Assembly (NCBI GenBank): GCA_009103225.1 | Contig: RHPI01000026.1 | Span: 951,745 to 1,015,744, forward strand | From: Chlorokybus atmophyticus | Lineage: Eukaryota; Streptophyta; Chlorokybophyceae; Chlorokybales; Chlorokybaceae | Length of the DNA: 64,000 bases | Reading direction: 5' to 3' | In this document: positions 1 through 9,769 of the stretch, piece after piece | How positions within the stretch are numbered: the stretch's first letter is position 1 | Layout of the letters: the number at the start of each line of letters is the position of its first letter | The notes under the pieces: generated by a model | Seen by the model: only the letters and a program-made list of their open reading frames with translations | Databases searched by the model: none | What the model was told of the DNA's origin: nothing | Position numbers and translations under genes: made by a program

Positions 1-73
1 ATGTGCGTGTGCGTGTATGCTTGCCAATGCGAGTAGCATCAACCTTTAAGAAAGCGTCTGTAGACGCACGCGT

Positions 74-1015
74 GCAGTCGTTAGAGCAGCTGCGTGCTGG
101 TCATTCGTAGCGTCTTGCATGTAAGCCCAACAACTTGCTGTCATCATTGTCTTCTAACCCCAATTAGCTACTACCGACGCATACAACCTGCGCATGCATC
201 CAATGCAACCTTTGCTTTGTGTTCGCGCAGTTCGCAGTGTTGCCAAACCAATTTTGCCGTGCCGGGAGACTACACTCAGATCATCATTGAAGCTGCGGCA
301 TGCAATGACGCTCCAAAGTCCCGAGCATGGTGCGTGCTTTCAACATCAAAACATCTCTGTTCAAGCACAGGGTTGCATTCACACGCATCCTCTTTGTATT
401 GGTGCAATGCCGTTGACAATTCCAAGCTTAAGTTCAAGTGTTGTATGCAGGTGCGCCAGACTCTGACAGTTACACTCTTCAGGATTTGGGGCGAATGATG
501 CGAAGCCCTTGAACGGGGAGTGGATTGGCTGGTTTACGACTCTTTTGCAAGAAAGTATGAAGCAAAGCCGGAATTGTACCTATCCATACGGGTTGAACTT
601 CGGGACCACTTTGAATCACTAACGACATGCGAGGATATTGGTTCCGATGCTGCGCATCTGTTGGAGATGGCGGTCGAGTTGGGGATGCTGTGTGTGCTTC
701 CCAACACAGTCGTCAGAAACCCCGAGTGAGTGACTGTACCTTGCTGAACAATTGTTGTACATTGCAAACTCCTTTGTAACATTACCGTGCTGTGCGCAGA
801 GGTCCCATCCAGACGCAATGAGCGCCATATGGCCCATCACTTGTGTTCGGGCTTGCAGCCTTTCCTGGAGCGGTCTTATAGTGAATGCTGTATTGCATTG
901 CTATCTTATGCGGTGCATGCGAGCTTACAATCAATGCGCAAGTGTTTGTTGTTGTGGGAGTCTGACAGCACTGTGGTCCTCCCAACATGCAGATCACGAC
1001 ATACTGCATGAATAG
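74..1015 (+). pseudogene. Family U copy 1, degenerate
   Basis: This is a degenerate copy of an unrecognised multi-exon gene that occurs several times in the window. A first exon piece ends in GTAAGC near 121. A middle exon at about 231-330 follows a 'gcgcag' acceptor. A larger exon at about 460-727 ends with the block CVLPNTVVRNPE before GTGAGT. Two downstream blocks (about 797-1011) contain SHPDAMSAI-like and LQPF-like sequence. Compared with the copy at 6.3-7.4 kb, the first exon lacks 5 nt, which shifts the frame, and an in-frame TGA lies near the start of the 460-727 exon. The product is not recognised from any family known to me. Its 3' side faces the gatB fragment at 1.29-1.61 kb, the same tail-to-tail arrangement seen at 15.5-16.5 kb, so it travelled as part of a larger duplicated unit. 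Confidence 0.5.
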
Positions 1016-1291
1016 TCCAGTTTATTCATAGCTGGAATAACCACTCCGTCGTCAAATTGTACAGGGCTCTGAACATAGCTTACTGTGTGCAGCTGCTTAC
1101 CTAATACAATGCACTGTGCAACCGCGAAGACTGCGCAGACCTTGCGCGACATTGACAATTCCACTGCAGCATTTACAAATTGCCATTTGAGCTGGCACGA
1201 GCCGAACTAGGCTACCAGGAATGGAGCAGTACACTAGACACTGCTAACCTGAGTGAGTAACTTCCGGTCTACAGCTATTCCGAATGTTATG

Positions 1292-1606
1292 TCACTTGGA
1301 TGCAGTGGCCAGCTCGCCGTCCAGCTTTTGCGTTGGCAATTGCTGTGTCAGTTTGTAATCAGCGCGCCCCCCCAACTTTTGTATGATCTGCAACACGCGC
1401 ACTTGTGAAGCTCAAACTGCACTGCAAAAGGCGCAGCATGCAAGACAGAAAGTTGCCCATCATCCTGTTGGCAACAGCCTTGGGCTCGGCTCCTGACCAA
1501 GCACGCGCTGTGCGAAGAAACAAAGCATTTGCTGCCTCGTCCGCCGGCAACAGCCCATCCGCAAGAGGCAAGCCGAGGTCAACATATTGCTGCCTCCTCT
1601 GGAAAT
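1292..1606 (-). pseudogene. gatB 3' fragment: last exon fused to exon 5 part
   Basis: Two blocks of the intact gatB gene (16.36-19.31 kb) recur here on the same strand. Positions 1292-1387 match its final exon, with the same length of 96 nt and an intact reading frame ending [11 protein letters not shown] and stop. Positions about 1453-1606 match the first half of its exon 5 ([20 protein letters not shown], then GAEPKAVAN). The 3' half of exon 5 and exons 6 and 7 are missing. The exon 5 part runs straight into sequence that resembles the intron before the last exon, so this is a deletion product and not a processed copy. The flanking sequence at 730-1290 also resembles 15.8-16.36 kb. The fragment has no start or amidase core and cannot encode a working subunit. 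Confidence 0.8.
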
Positions 1607-1822
1607 GCACCATAATAAGAAACCTCACTAGCACGGCAGCAAGCATGCATGTGCGCACAGATGCACCAAAGCATGCTCACACTGCGCGCACGCACTCATG
1701 TGTGCGCGCACAAGGATACGCACGCACGCACCTCATGATTGATCAATTTATGAAGCTACTTGAGGTGCTGTGGTGCTGTCGCGCAAGCAATCATGTGCAT
1801 GCTGCTGTGCATAAGCAAAAAC

Positions 1823-2201
1823 GCATCCTTTGCTTCGTGCTCGCGCAGTTCGCAGTGTCGCCAAACAGATGCTGCCGTGCCGGGAGACAACACCGAGATC
1901 ATTGAAGTTGCGGCATTCAATGACGCTCCAGGGTCCCGAGCATGGTGCGTGCTTTCACATCGTTGTCCCAGCATAGGATTGCATTTCACAAGCATCCTCT
2001 CGACGACATCACACCAATGCACAGAGGATGCTTGTAAAATGCAATCCTATGCTGGGACAAAGATGTAAAAGCACGCACCATGCTCGGGATCCTGGAGCGT
2101 CATTGAATGCCGCAACTTCAATGATCTCGGTGTTGTCTACCGGCACGGCAGCATCTGTTTGGCGACACTGCGAACTGCGCGAGCACGAAGCAAAGGATGC
2201 G
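1823..2201. repeat. Near-perfect inverted repeat, 178-bp arms, 22-nt spacer
   Basis: The left arm (1823-2000) and right arm (2023-2201) are reverse complements with only a handful of mismatches, separated by 22 nt (2001-2022). Each arm contains the family U middle exon and its flanks (SQCRQTDAAVPGDNTEIIE in one frame; RSVAKQMLPCRETTPRS in another), so the same ORF reads out on both strands. Sequence beyond the right arm (2202-2335) continues as family U on the minus strand. Single-stranded DNA or RNA from here would form a very long hairpin. The low divergence between the arms suggests recent origin or ongoing gene conversion. Confidence 0.9.
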
Positions 2202-2345
2202 TTTAATATATGCACAAGGTTGTAGGCGTTGCTGCTGGCTATTTGGGGCTAGAAGTCAATGATGACAGCAAGTCTTTGGGCTTACTTGCAAGACGCTGCG
2301 AATGACCAGCACAGCACGCAGCTGCTCGGACGACTGCACGCGTGC
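2202..2345 (-). pseudogene. Family U first-exon fragment (copy 2)
   Basis: On the minus strand this stretch contains the end of the family U first exon (EQLRAVLVIRSVLQ) followed by a GTAAGC donor, in line with the copy at 7.22-7.41 kb (LEQLRAVLVIRSVLH). The intron runs directly into the right arm of the inverted repeat at 1823-2201, which supplies the following exon. No further upstream or downstream exons are seen in the same orientation, so this is a truncated copy. Function unknown. Confidence 0.5.
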
Positions 2346-3054
2346 AGCGTTCTCAAAACCTGATGCTCATGTTAGAGGCAGGCGTGCGGCATACTCAACT
2401 CGCAGTAACCAACACAACGTGGCGAGTGCCGGCAGTAGCTAGACAAGAAGCTACGCAGCACCAGAGCAGGGACGTTTGCAGCAACATGACGGACCAGCAC
2501 CCCTACCGGTCTACTGTTGGCGCACGGCAACGAGCCAGCGGCAGAAGCAAGCGTTGGGGCGTGGACATCCACACACGCTGACCTTGCGTGCGTTGCCCCT
2601 GGCCCCTATCAGCCCCAGCGAGAGGGGGAGACGCCGCTGCACAGCGCGCCAGGTCCGGCCATGATGAAGGAGAGCGAGCGCTCGACTCGCCTACCGGCAG
2701 CAACAAGACCAGTACCGCCTCCGCCTCTGCCACAGCCGCGTCAATGAAGGAAGGAATGACCTCCGACTGCTGCTCCTGTGTCCGCTGGTAACCATGCCAC
2801 GCAGAGTGATGACGTGAGCGGTCATGTGAAACTCGTGTCTGTCGCCAACCAAGTGAATGCGCTGTCAGCAGTGGCTAATCTCGCAGTTCATTTCAGCACC
2901 AAAAGTGTGCACAGAATCGGTGGGAGCGGTCCGCAGTACTCTGTACGCCGATCTGTGTGCCTCTGTTGCACACAGGCACACAAGCTGGCGTTAACGGCAG
3001 CGGAGAGCATGCGTGGTACATGTATGCAGAGGGTACAAGTCATCTTGGCATGCA
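2346..3054. other. No gene recognised
   Basis: Short overlapping ORFs run on both strands, but none shows a recognisable domain, and no splice-consistent exon was found. The region separates the family U fragment from the plus-strand gatB fragment. Confidence 0.4.
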
Positions 3055-4040
3055 TGCAGGTAATCGAGCCGGCATGCACACCCCTGCTGGAGATGTTGTC
3101 CGAGCCCGTCTTGCGTCCGGGAATGCATGCGCTGCGATGTCCACGTCTCAGTGCACCTCATGCAACCGAAAATGGAGATGCTCAACACGAACTGTTTCCC
3201 AGGTGCACGCCCATCTGCATGCGCGAGTGCATTTGTGCATGTGCGTGTGCGCACGCGTGTGTGTTGGCTTGTATGTTTACGTCTGCACTTCTGCGACTAG
3301 CACAGGCTTGTGGGTGGGTGTTGTGTTTCTTGTATGGCGTGTCCGTTGTCAGAAAGCGGCTGGCAGGTCTGAGTTTAAGCAGCGCGCAGCAGATTGTGAG
3401 ATAGCGAGGCACACAGCGCTGCAGATGAAGCGGGTCGGGGACACGAGTGAGACAAGGCGGGCAAAAGACGGTCACCATGCGAAAGAAGTACGCTAGCAAG
3501 CTTCTTGAACAGCAAACAGCTCCGGAAAGTCTGCATGTCAACTTAATGACTGCTATGTCTGCACAGAGCACAGTAGTCTGAGAGGCCATCTGTGCCTCTC
3601 AGACTATCGTTACTCCCCGAACCCAGGTCTTCCTGAAGTGCGGCATCACGATTGCTGTTCTGGCTGACGAGCGCAGCAAACCAACAGAGCTGCCAGATAG
3701 GTGAGCACTGATAGTAGAAAGCGACTACATAACCACAACAGCTCAAGTGTCGAAATAAAGAAATGGAAGTGACGTGCTGTGGCAATGTAGCCAGCTGTGC
3801 GTGCATGAGTGTATGCACGCACATGATTGCTTGCGCGACAGCACCTCAAGGCGTGTCCTGTCCATCACGGAGATCGCTCGCAAGCCAGAGAATCTGGCTG
3901 AACTTCTACAACTCATCCAGAAGGGCATTATCTCTGTGAAGATCGTCAAAGAGTTGCTGTCAGAGCTTCTGCGCAATTGGTTGTAAGGCTGCCGAGCTTG
4001 TCGAGGCCAAGGCCTTTCGCAGGTGCGATTGCCTTGCTCA
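3055..4040 (+). pseudogene. Inverted partial gatB copy (exons 2-5)
   Basis: The plus strand here carries, in gene order, degenerate versions of four gatB exons: the end of exon 2 (about 3061-3205, matching the NRAG...[11 protein letters not shown] and EIKNMNSFS regions), exon 3 (about 3385-3493, AADCEIARHTALQ then DT-ETRR), exon 4 (about 3590-3705, LSDYRYSPNPGLPEVR), and the 3' part of exon 5 (about 3845-4027, matching LAELL-LIQKG-IS-KI-KELLSELL and AAELVEAK). The true gene lies on the minus strand at 16.36-19.31 kb, so this copy is inverted. Frameshifts and stops interrupt every block. A 13-bp fold-back hairpin (3574-3606) sits at the exon 4 acceptor and is absent from the parent. With the minus-strand fragment at 4.09-5.24 kb it forms an imperfect inverted repeat centred near 4.06 kb. 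Confidence 0.8.
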
Positions 4041-4084
4041 CCACTTGAGGACGTTGCTGAATATTCTTCTTTCGCTGATTGTGT

Positions 4085-5240
4085 TTGCCTACTCGTCTAA
4101 TGGTGCAGATCGTCAACGTAACGCGGCCTCTGCAACGGCACTGTTATTACAAACCTGGCACGCAAGCAACCATGTGCACACCCACAGGCACAGCCGCGCA
4201 CGAAACCATGCACACACTCACGCACACATGCATGTGTGCGCGCGCACACAATTGCATGCACGCACAGCACCTCCGATTGTGATTTTACGTGCTGTGGCGC
4301 AAGTACACAAGCAAGCAAATGCACGCACAAGCAAATAAGCACAGAAGCATGCACGCACACAGAAAGTGACTACAACACCACAGCACCTCAAGTTGTGCTT
4401 TGAAAGTTGGGATACTGTGATGATGTAGTTGCTTTTGGATATCTGTGCTGGCCTCATCCGGCAGCTCTGGTGGTGTGCTGCGCGTCATGAGCCAAAAAAC
4501 AGCATCCGTACTGCGCACTTCAGGAAGATCTGGCTCGGGGAAGTACCAATAGTTTGCCAGGCCCTCTCTGGGCCGCCCAGAGATGTATGCGGCAGACATC
4601 ACAACTATCAATTGATGTTCAAACTTGCAGACCAGACCTATCTGCCAGTCAAGATGCTTGCGTGCTTGCTTGCTTGATATACATCTTTCGCATGGTGACC
4701 GTTGTCTGACCAGCTTCATCCCACAGCCTAGTCTCGTTCGTAATTTCCTGTCCCCGACCCACTTCATGCAGCGCTATCTGCCTTCCAATCTCCAAATCTG
4801 CTGCATGCCTACAGATTATCAGTTGGAACTTAGACCTGCCAACCAAGTTTGTTAAAAGGACACACGCGCAATATGAGAAGCAACTTGCTAAAGCAAGCTG
4901 GATTAGTCAAGCAACTGCATGCAAACATGCACGCCAAAGCACATCGCCAATGTGTACAGGTAACTACGCATGCATGTTGACTAACGGGGCAAGGGCTTAG
5001 CGAAGGTAGCTTCCTAGTATGTATAGGTAGCCCGGTGGTGTAACAAGTTGTTGTTTGCTGGCGTGTGCGAGTGCGCTTGTGTTTGCATGTGTCATGCATG
5101 TGCACAATGCAATGGGGTCACATGCATAGCATTGCATATACGCTGCACACGCACGCATGCAGACTCATGTGCACCTAAGAAAGAGTTCATGTTGTTTATC
5201 TCCACTTTGGTGCCCAGAGTCGTGCCGGGTCGGTGCACTG
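4085..5240 (-). pseudogene. Partial gatB copy (exons 2-5)
   Basis: On the minus strand, in gene order from high to low coordinate, are: the end of gatB exon 2 (about 5240-5175, GTTLGTKVEINNMNSFL), exon 3 (about 4815-4695, [20 protein letters not shown] then [18 protein letters not shown]), exon 4 (about 4590-4480, [20 protein letters not shown] then PELPDEAS), and a stub matching the start of exon 5 at about 4130-4090. It is better preserved than the plus-strand neighbour but lacks the 5' and 3' exons, so it is a pseudogene fragment. Introns are partly retained, so the copying was at DNA level. It abuts the inverted copy at about 4.06 kb, where each copy keeps a different half of exon 5. Confidence 0.8.
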
Positions 5241-5351
5241 TTCAACGTACGCTCATGTATGTTTGCGTGAGCGCGGGCTTGTATTGAGTGCACTGGGTTT
5301 TCATCCCCAACATCACATGGTACTGCAGCTAGAGCATTACTGATGACGGCG

Positions 5352-5453
5352 NNNNNNNNNNNNNNNNNNNNNNNNNNNNNNNNNNNNNNNNNNNNNNNNN
5401 NNNNNNNNNNNNNNNNNNNNNNNNNNNNNNNNNNNNNNNNNNNNNNNNNNNNN
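5352..5453. other. Assembly gap (102 N)
   Basis: There are 102 undetermined bases. The sequence resumes in a run of nine G bases. Whatever lies inside cannot be described. Confidence 0.98.
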
Positions 5454-5504
5454 GGGGGGGGTGTCTGTCGTGCACACTGCGCCTTGTGCAGTGCAGTTTT
5501 AGGT

Positions 5505-5615
5505 TCACAAGCGCGTGTACTGCAGATTATGCAAAACTTGGGGGGACGCGGTCATCCTGAAGCACAAGTTGGACGGCCAGCTGGCAACTGCATGCAAGGG
5601 AATTTATACTGTGAA
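5505..5615 (+). pseudogene. gatB last-exon fragment, inverted
   Basis: After a 'gtactgcag' acceptor the plus strand reads a degenerate version of the gatB final exon (compare [12 protein letters not shown] and [11 protein letters not shown] in the parent at 16357-16452 with IMQNLGGRG and LDGQLATACK here). The frame shifts inside the block. The following 40-60 nt (to about 5690) match the reverse complement of DNA just downstream of the native gatB stop, near 16.27 kb. The fragment is the inverted counterpart of the unit at 15.5-16.5 kb and leads into the inverted family U copy at 6.3-7.4 kb. Confidence 0.7.
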
Positions 5616-5699
5616 AGAGATAGACACTGGACAGATCAGGATAGCAGTGTTGTATAATGCTCCATTCCTAGCAGCCCAGTGTCGCTCGCGGCAGTCATG

Positions 5700-6278
5700 A
5701 TGGCAACGTGTGTACAGGATATGCGCGTGGCTGCTGGTCACATGCATCACACAGCATACTACACGCGGCGTACAGAAGATGCAAGCTACATCACGCGCAT
5801 GCCAAGCATACTGCACTCACATGTCACACACATTTAGCATGATATTTCACATATAACACCACCGGGGGATATACTATCCTTTGACTACTACACTACTCGC
5901 TGAGCACATACCCCATTAACCATGTATGCATGGCAATTCACAGTCTGTACCTGCACGCATGAGCAGCTAGTTAGTCTCCGACATCTTTGCAACAGCACGC
6001 AGTATCAACAGCAGACAGACGCCCACTCCCACTCCCACTCCCACTCTCTCGTTCGCCTTCACCCACAGTCTCACTCATGCCATCCCCTGACAGTCTTGCT
6101 GCGTCAACCCCTCATCCAAGACCCCTCTACCCCGCCCCTCTGCCCCACCCCTTTACGTATGCTGCAGTGGAACTGTCAATGCTGCGCGACGTCTGCGTGG
6201 TCTTCAAAGCTGCACAGTGCATTGTGTACACGCTAAAGGCATTCACTGGCGCTGCACGCAGTAAGCCATGTTCAGGAA
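5700..6278. other. Gene-free spacer with CACTCC repeats
   Basis: No exon-like coding sequence is recognised. A short hexamer run of CACTCC type lies at about 6021-6050 and pyrimidine-rich DNA extends to about 6150. Confidence 0.5.
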
Positions 6279-7413
6279 TCATGCGAGCTGCGCGACCAAC
6301 TTGTTGAACCAACGGTATCTATAGCGTGGTTGTTGATGCTGAATGTCATAATCTGCTTGAGGGCCACACTGCAGTTCTCTCTGACTCTTACAAAAACAAA
6401 CATTTGCTATTACTGTACATTCTGGGCTCGCACGTGCTGCATAACATGGCAATGTAACACGGCAGTCACTATGGAACCGCTTCACGAAAGGCTGCAAGCG
6501 ACCAACCATGAGTGATGGGCCGCATGGCGCTCACTGCGGCCGCAGGATGGGAGGTCTGCGCACAGTGCAATAAAGTTGCAAAGGAGTTAGCAAAGCGCAA
6601 CGTTTGTTCAGCAAGGCAGAATGACTCACTCGGGGTTTCTGACGACTGTGTTGGGAAGCACGCACACAAGCCCAAACTCGGCCGCCAGCTCCAGCAGCAC
6701 AGCATCGGAAGGTGAGCCGTCCTCGCATGCCGTTTCGTGATTCATGTGGTTGAGTCCGAGCATCAAGTATTCGTAAAACGCTGCGTTCTCTTTTATCTTT
6801 CTTTTCAAGGAGTAGTAGAGCAGTTCATCCAGTGCCCGTTCCATGCTTTGCAACATTGCCCCCAATCCAGAACAGTACAATTGTCAGAACTTGGCGCACC
6901 TGCATACAAGATTTAGTAAGCTCCGAGCAGACTGTCAACAACATTGCACCAATGCAAAGAGGATGCTTATGAATGTAACCCTATGCTGGCACAAAGATGT
7001 GTTGATGATGAAAGCACGTACCATGCTTGGGACCCTGGAGCGCCATTACATGCCGCCGCTTCGATGATCTGAGTGTCGTTGCCCGGAAAGGCAGCATTGG
7101 TTTGGTGACACTGCGGACTGCACGAACACAAAGTAAGAGTTAAGTTGCATGCATGCAAGGTTGTATGCGTTGGTAATGGCTATTTGGGAAGGAAGACAAT
7201 GATGACAGCAAGTCTTAGGCTTACATGCAGGACGCTACGGATGACCAGCACAGCACGCAGCTGCTCTAACGACAGCAATGCGTCTACAAGCGCCCTCTCA
7301 AAGCTTGCTTCTATCGGCAATGGCAAGAATACGCGCACGTACATACCTTGGGTGCGTTTCTGCCCCAGCTTCAGCGACGATGAGACGCCGCCGACGTGTC
7401 TGGCCGTCATCAT
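6279..7413 (-). CDS. Family U copy 3, unknown protein, best preserved
   Basis: This is the most intact copy of a repeated gene I do not recognise. On the minus strand a first exon (7413-7225) starts MMTARHVGGVSSS and ends LEQLRAVLVIRSVLH before GTAAGC. A short exon lies at about 7117-7023 between an AG and GTACGT. A longer exon (about 6870-6627) contains MERALDELLYYSLKRKI and ends FGLVCVLPNTVVRNPE before GTGAGT. Further conserved blocks at about 6560-6470 (SHPAAAVSAMRPITH) and 6500-6300 (LQPFVKRFHSDCRVTLPCYA, then RELQCGP) are shared in the same frame with the copies at 0.8-1.0 and 15.8-16.07 kb. The upstream flank (7.55-7.74 kb) resembles the divergent gatB/TPS promoter. The exon chain is tentative because phases were not all reconciled, so the copy may itself be a pseudogene. 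Confidence 0.4.
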
Positions 7414-7549
7414 GACGACGGCGCTCGCCCCTGGACTCGCTCAACGGCAGCAGCGACAAAATGCTGTGGACGGCGAGAAGCAGGTAGGCACCACGGCGCT
7501 AACACCCCACTCCACAACCACACCAACTGCAGCCACTTTCGGCTGCTGA

Positions 7550-7745
7550 TCACAGCGACGACACACCCCGCTCCTGCAGCCTACCCGCACGGCAGGCTGG
7601 CGTGGCCTAGCGACCCCACCCAGCACTCTCTTGCTACTCCTTGTGCTCCTGCTTCTCCTCCACCTCCCCCATCTCGTCCTCGTCCTCGTCCTTGTCCTCT
7701 TGCCCGCCCCCCCGCCGCCGCCGTCTACGCCTACTCCAGCTTCAA
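7550..7745. repeat. Copy of the gatB/TPS intergenic promoter segment
   Basis: The plus strand here (TACCCGCACGGCAGGCTGGC, then a long CTCCTC/CGTCCTCGTCC tract and GCCGCCGCCGTCTA) matches the minus strand of about 19.53-19.37 kb, the spacer between gatB and the trehalose gene. It lies directly upstream of the family U first exon (7413, minus), so U occupies the position that the trehalose gene has in the parent. This could have given U a ready-made promoter. Promoter activity is inference; the sequence match is seen. Confidence 0.65.
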
Positions 7746-7749
7746 GGCG

Positions 7750-9070
7750 CGAATGCTGCTCTTGGTCTTAGATTTAGTTAGAAAAACCAGATAGGTAGGC
7801 CTATTTTCAGGCGGGTGGCCTGGCTCAGCCGTGGAGGCTGCCTCTGGCAATCATCAACCGAGGTGACGGTGTATATATCGACCAGCTTAGGGGCAAAGCC
7901 CTCAAAACGGCCAGTCCTTGCGTTGTCCGGGTCTGCGCTAGTGCAGCGCGGTCATCAGTGACCGGCGCTGAGTCGGCGTGGATATTGGTGTGATGGGTCC
8001 AGCGAGTCGGCATCGACCGACTGTTGGGATTTGCATAGACAGTGCCTGACAGGGTTATGACAGGCTGCCTTTGTCGACGCTGACGGCGGCAATTAACATG
8101 CTTCTCCTCAATGGATCCCAACTGATAGACGACACCCGCTTTGACGACCGCCGACAAAAGTGCTCGTAGTCTGGCGTGGTCACGCGGATCAGCACCGACA
8201 AACCACACCGGTCCGCGCAGACTCGTGCACGGTCAGCAACAGCGGTCACCGTAGACTCTCGACGTCCAAAACCCCCACGTCGGCGCAGACCGGAATAGCC
8301 GGCCAGCGACCCGGACAACCCAAGGAAATGAGGCTTTGCCCCTCGGCTGCGACGTGGGAGCTGTGAAGCTGTTGACTGTTGCCGTGTGGTGACCTGTGAC
8401 AGGTCGTGTTGGTGGTGTTGTGAGCGGCTGTGAAGCTGAGTGTGCTCGTCCGTGCTGCGCTGTGAGATGTTGTGATCCTTTAAGTCTGTCACGAGCACGG
8501 ATGCTGGTACACTGCTTTGGCCTTTGGTACACACCCCGTCAGGGTACACGCGATGTGCCATAGTACATGACGTAAAACATGACTTTCTTATGCATGCGTA
8601 ATAAGTGGTTGATGATAGCTTTTATCAACTTGATTATGTAAAGACAACGCGTAGTTGTGGTACTAGTCAAGAGTATGCAGAAGCACATGGCATCTACTTA
8701 CACACAAGCGCGTGAATGAGGTTTAAAACACATAGTGCGTGTAGCAAATGTCAATTGTTTTAAATATTATTTGCGATATTATTCTTGTTACGAGTAGTAC
8801 TTATAATATTCTTGCAAGCATGTGTGTGCGTACAATATATGATGTAAACATGTATACGTGTTGTTGTTAACTTGACGTAGGGCTATCATGCCTACATCGC
8901 CCGCGCATACCAGCTTTCATCGAGCATGCCTACATCGAAACCATTGCCCAGCTTACCAGTATACCAGCTCGCGCGCATCACTGATCAGTAGCGAGATCAT
9001 AGCTCTGGAGTAGCTCATGACCATAGCCTACATAGGCACCATGCGTAGCTGTCTATTTGCGAGTGCGATT
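7750..9070. other. No recognised gene; AT-richer from about 8.57 kb
   Basis: Minus-strand ORFs at 7825-8208 and 8055-8561 are open (127 and 168 codons) but show no domain I recognise and overlap each other in different frames. From about 8570 the base composition becomes AT-richer and no coding signal is visible. Confidence 0.4.
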
Positions 9071-9079
9071 ATAGGTTAT

Positions 9080-9424
9080 GTTCCATATCGAGTGGGGGTT
9101 TTGTTAGAAATAGCCTCAATATGACAAATAGCTTATGTTCCGAGTAGTCATGATTTGACTTGTATAAGTAGTCAGGGTGTTCACCGGATCAGCTGGTGAC
9201 ACTGTGAGCGAGAAAGCAAAGAGCTTGTGGAGCAACTTGATGTATGCTTAGTTGTGAGTTGTGCTCTATATCAAGTGGGGGTTTCTTTGGAGGTAGCCTC
9301 GGCATGACCATTAGCTTAAGTTCTGAACATCATATTTTGACTTGTATAGTCATGGTGTTCAGCGGATCAGCTGGTGACACTGTGAGTGAGAAAGCTAAGA
9401 GCTTGTGAAGCAACTTGAGCTATG
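9080..9424. repeat. Two direct repeats of about 165 bp
   Basis: A unit at about 9080-9244 recurs at about 9264-9424. Both contain ATATC(A/G)AGTGGGGGTTT, a CTTGTATA...GTCA block and GGATCAGCTGGTGACACTGTGAG. The copies differ by scattered substitutions and small indels. There is no coding content. The origin is unknown; a decayed tandem duplication is the simplest reading. Confidence 0.75.
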
Positions 9425-9769
9425 AATCACGCTGTCTCGATTGCCAAGAATCCCTTCACAGTGTGAGGGCCTGTGCATGCTCTTGTGCACTATGCTTGTC
9501 ATTGCTGTGAGCGCGGTGTGCTTGGTTGGCATCAGTGGCATCATTGTGGGTGTCAGTACATATGTCCACGCACACGTATGTCTAAGGGGCTAGTAGTAGC
9601 ATAGCGTAGCTGAGTTAGCGATTGAGCTACCCCGGTGGTGTTGGTTATGTGATAAGCTGTGTGGGCTGGTGATCATGCATGCCATGCACGATCTCCGCGC
9701 ACCATGCATGTTGGCATACGTACCATACCCCTTATATACGCACTGTAGCATGCATGCGGACTCCATATC
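9425..9769. other. No gene recognised
   Basis: Nothing with coding character was found. A minus-strand ORF (9673-9900) is not supported by splice signals or a domain. Confidence 0.4.
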
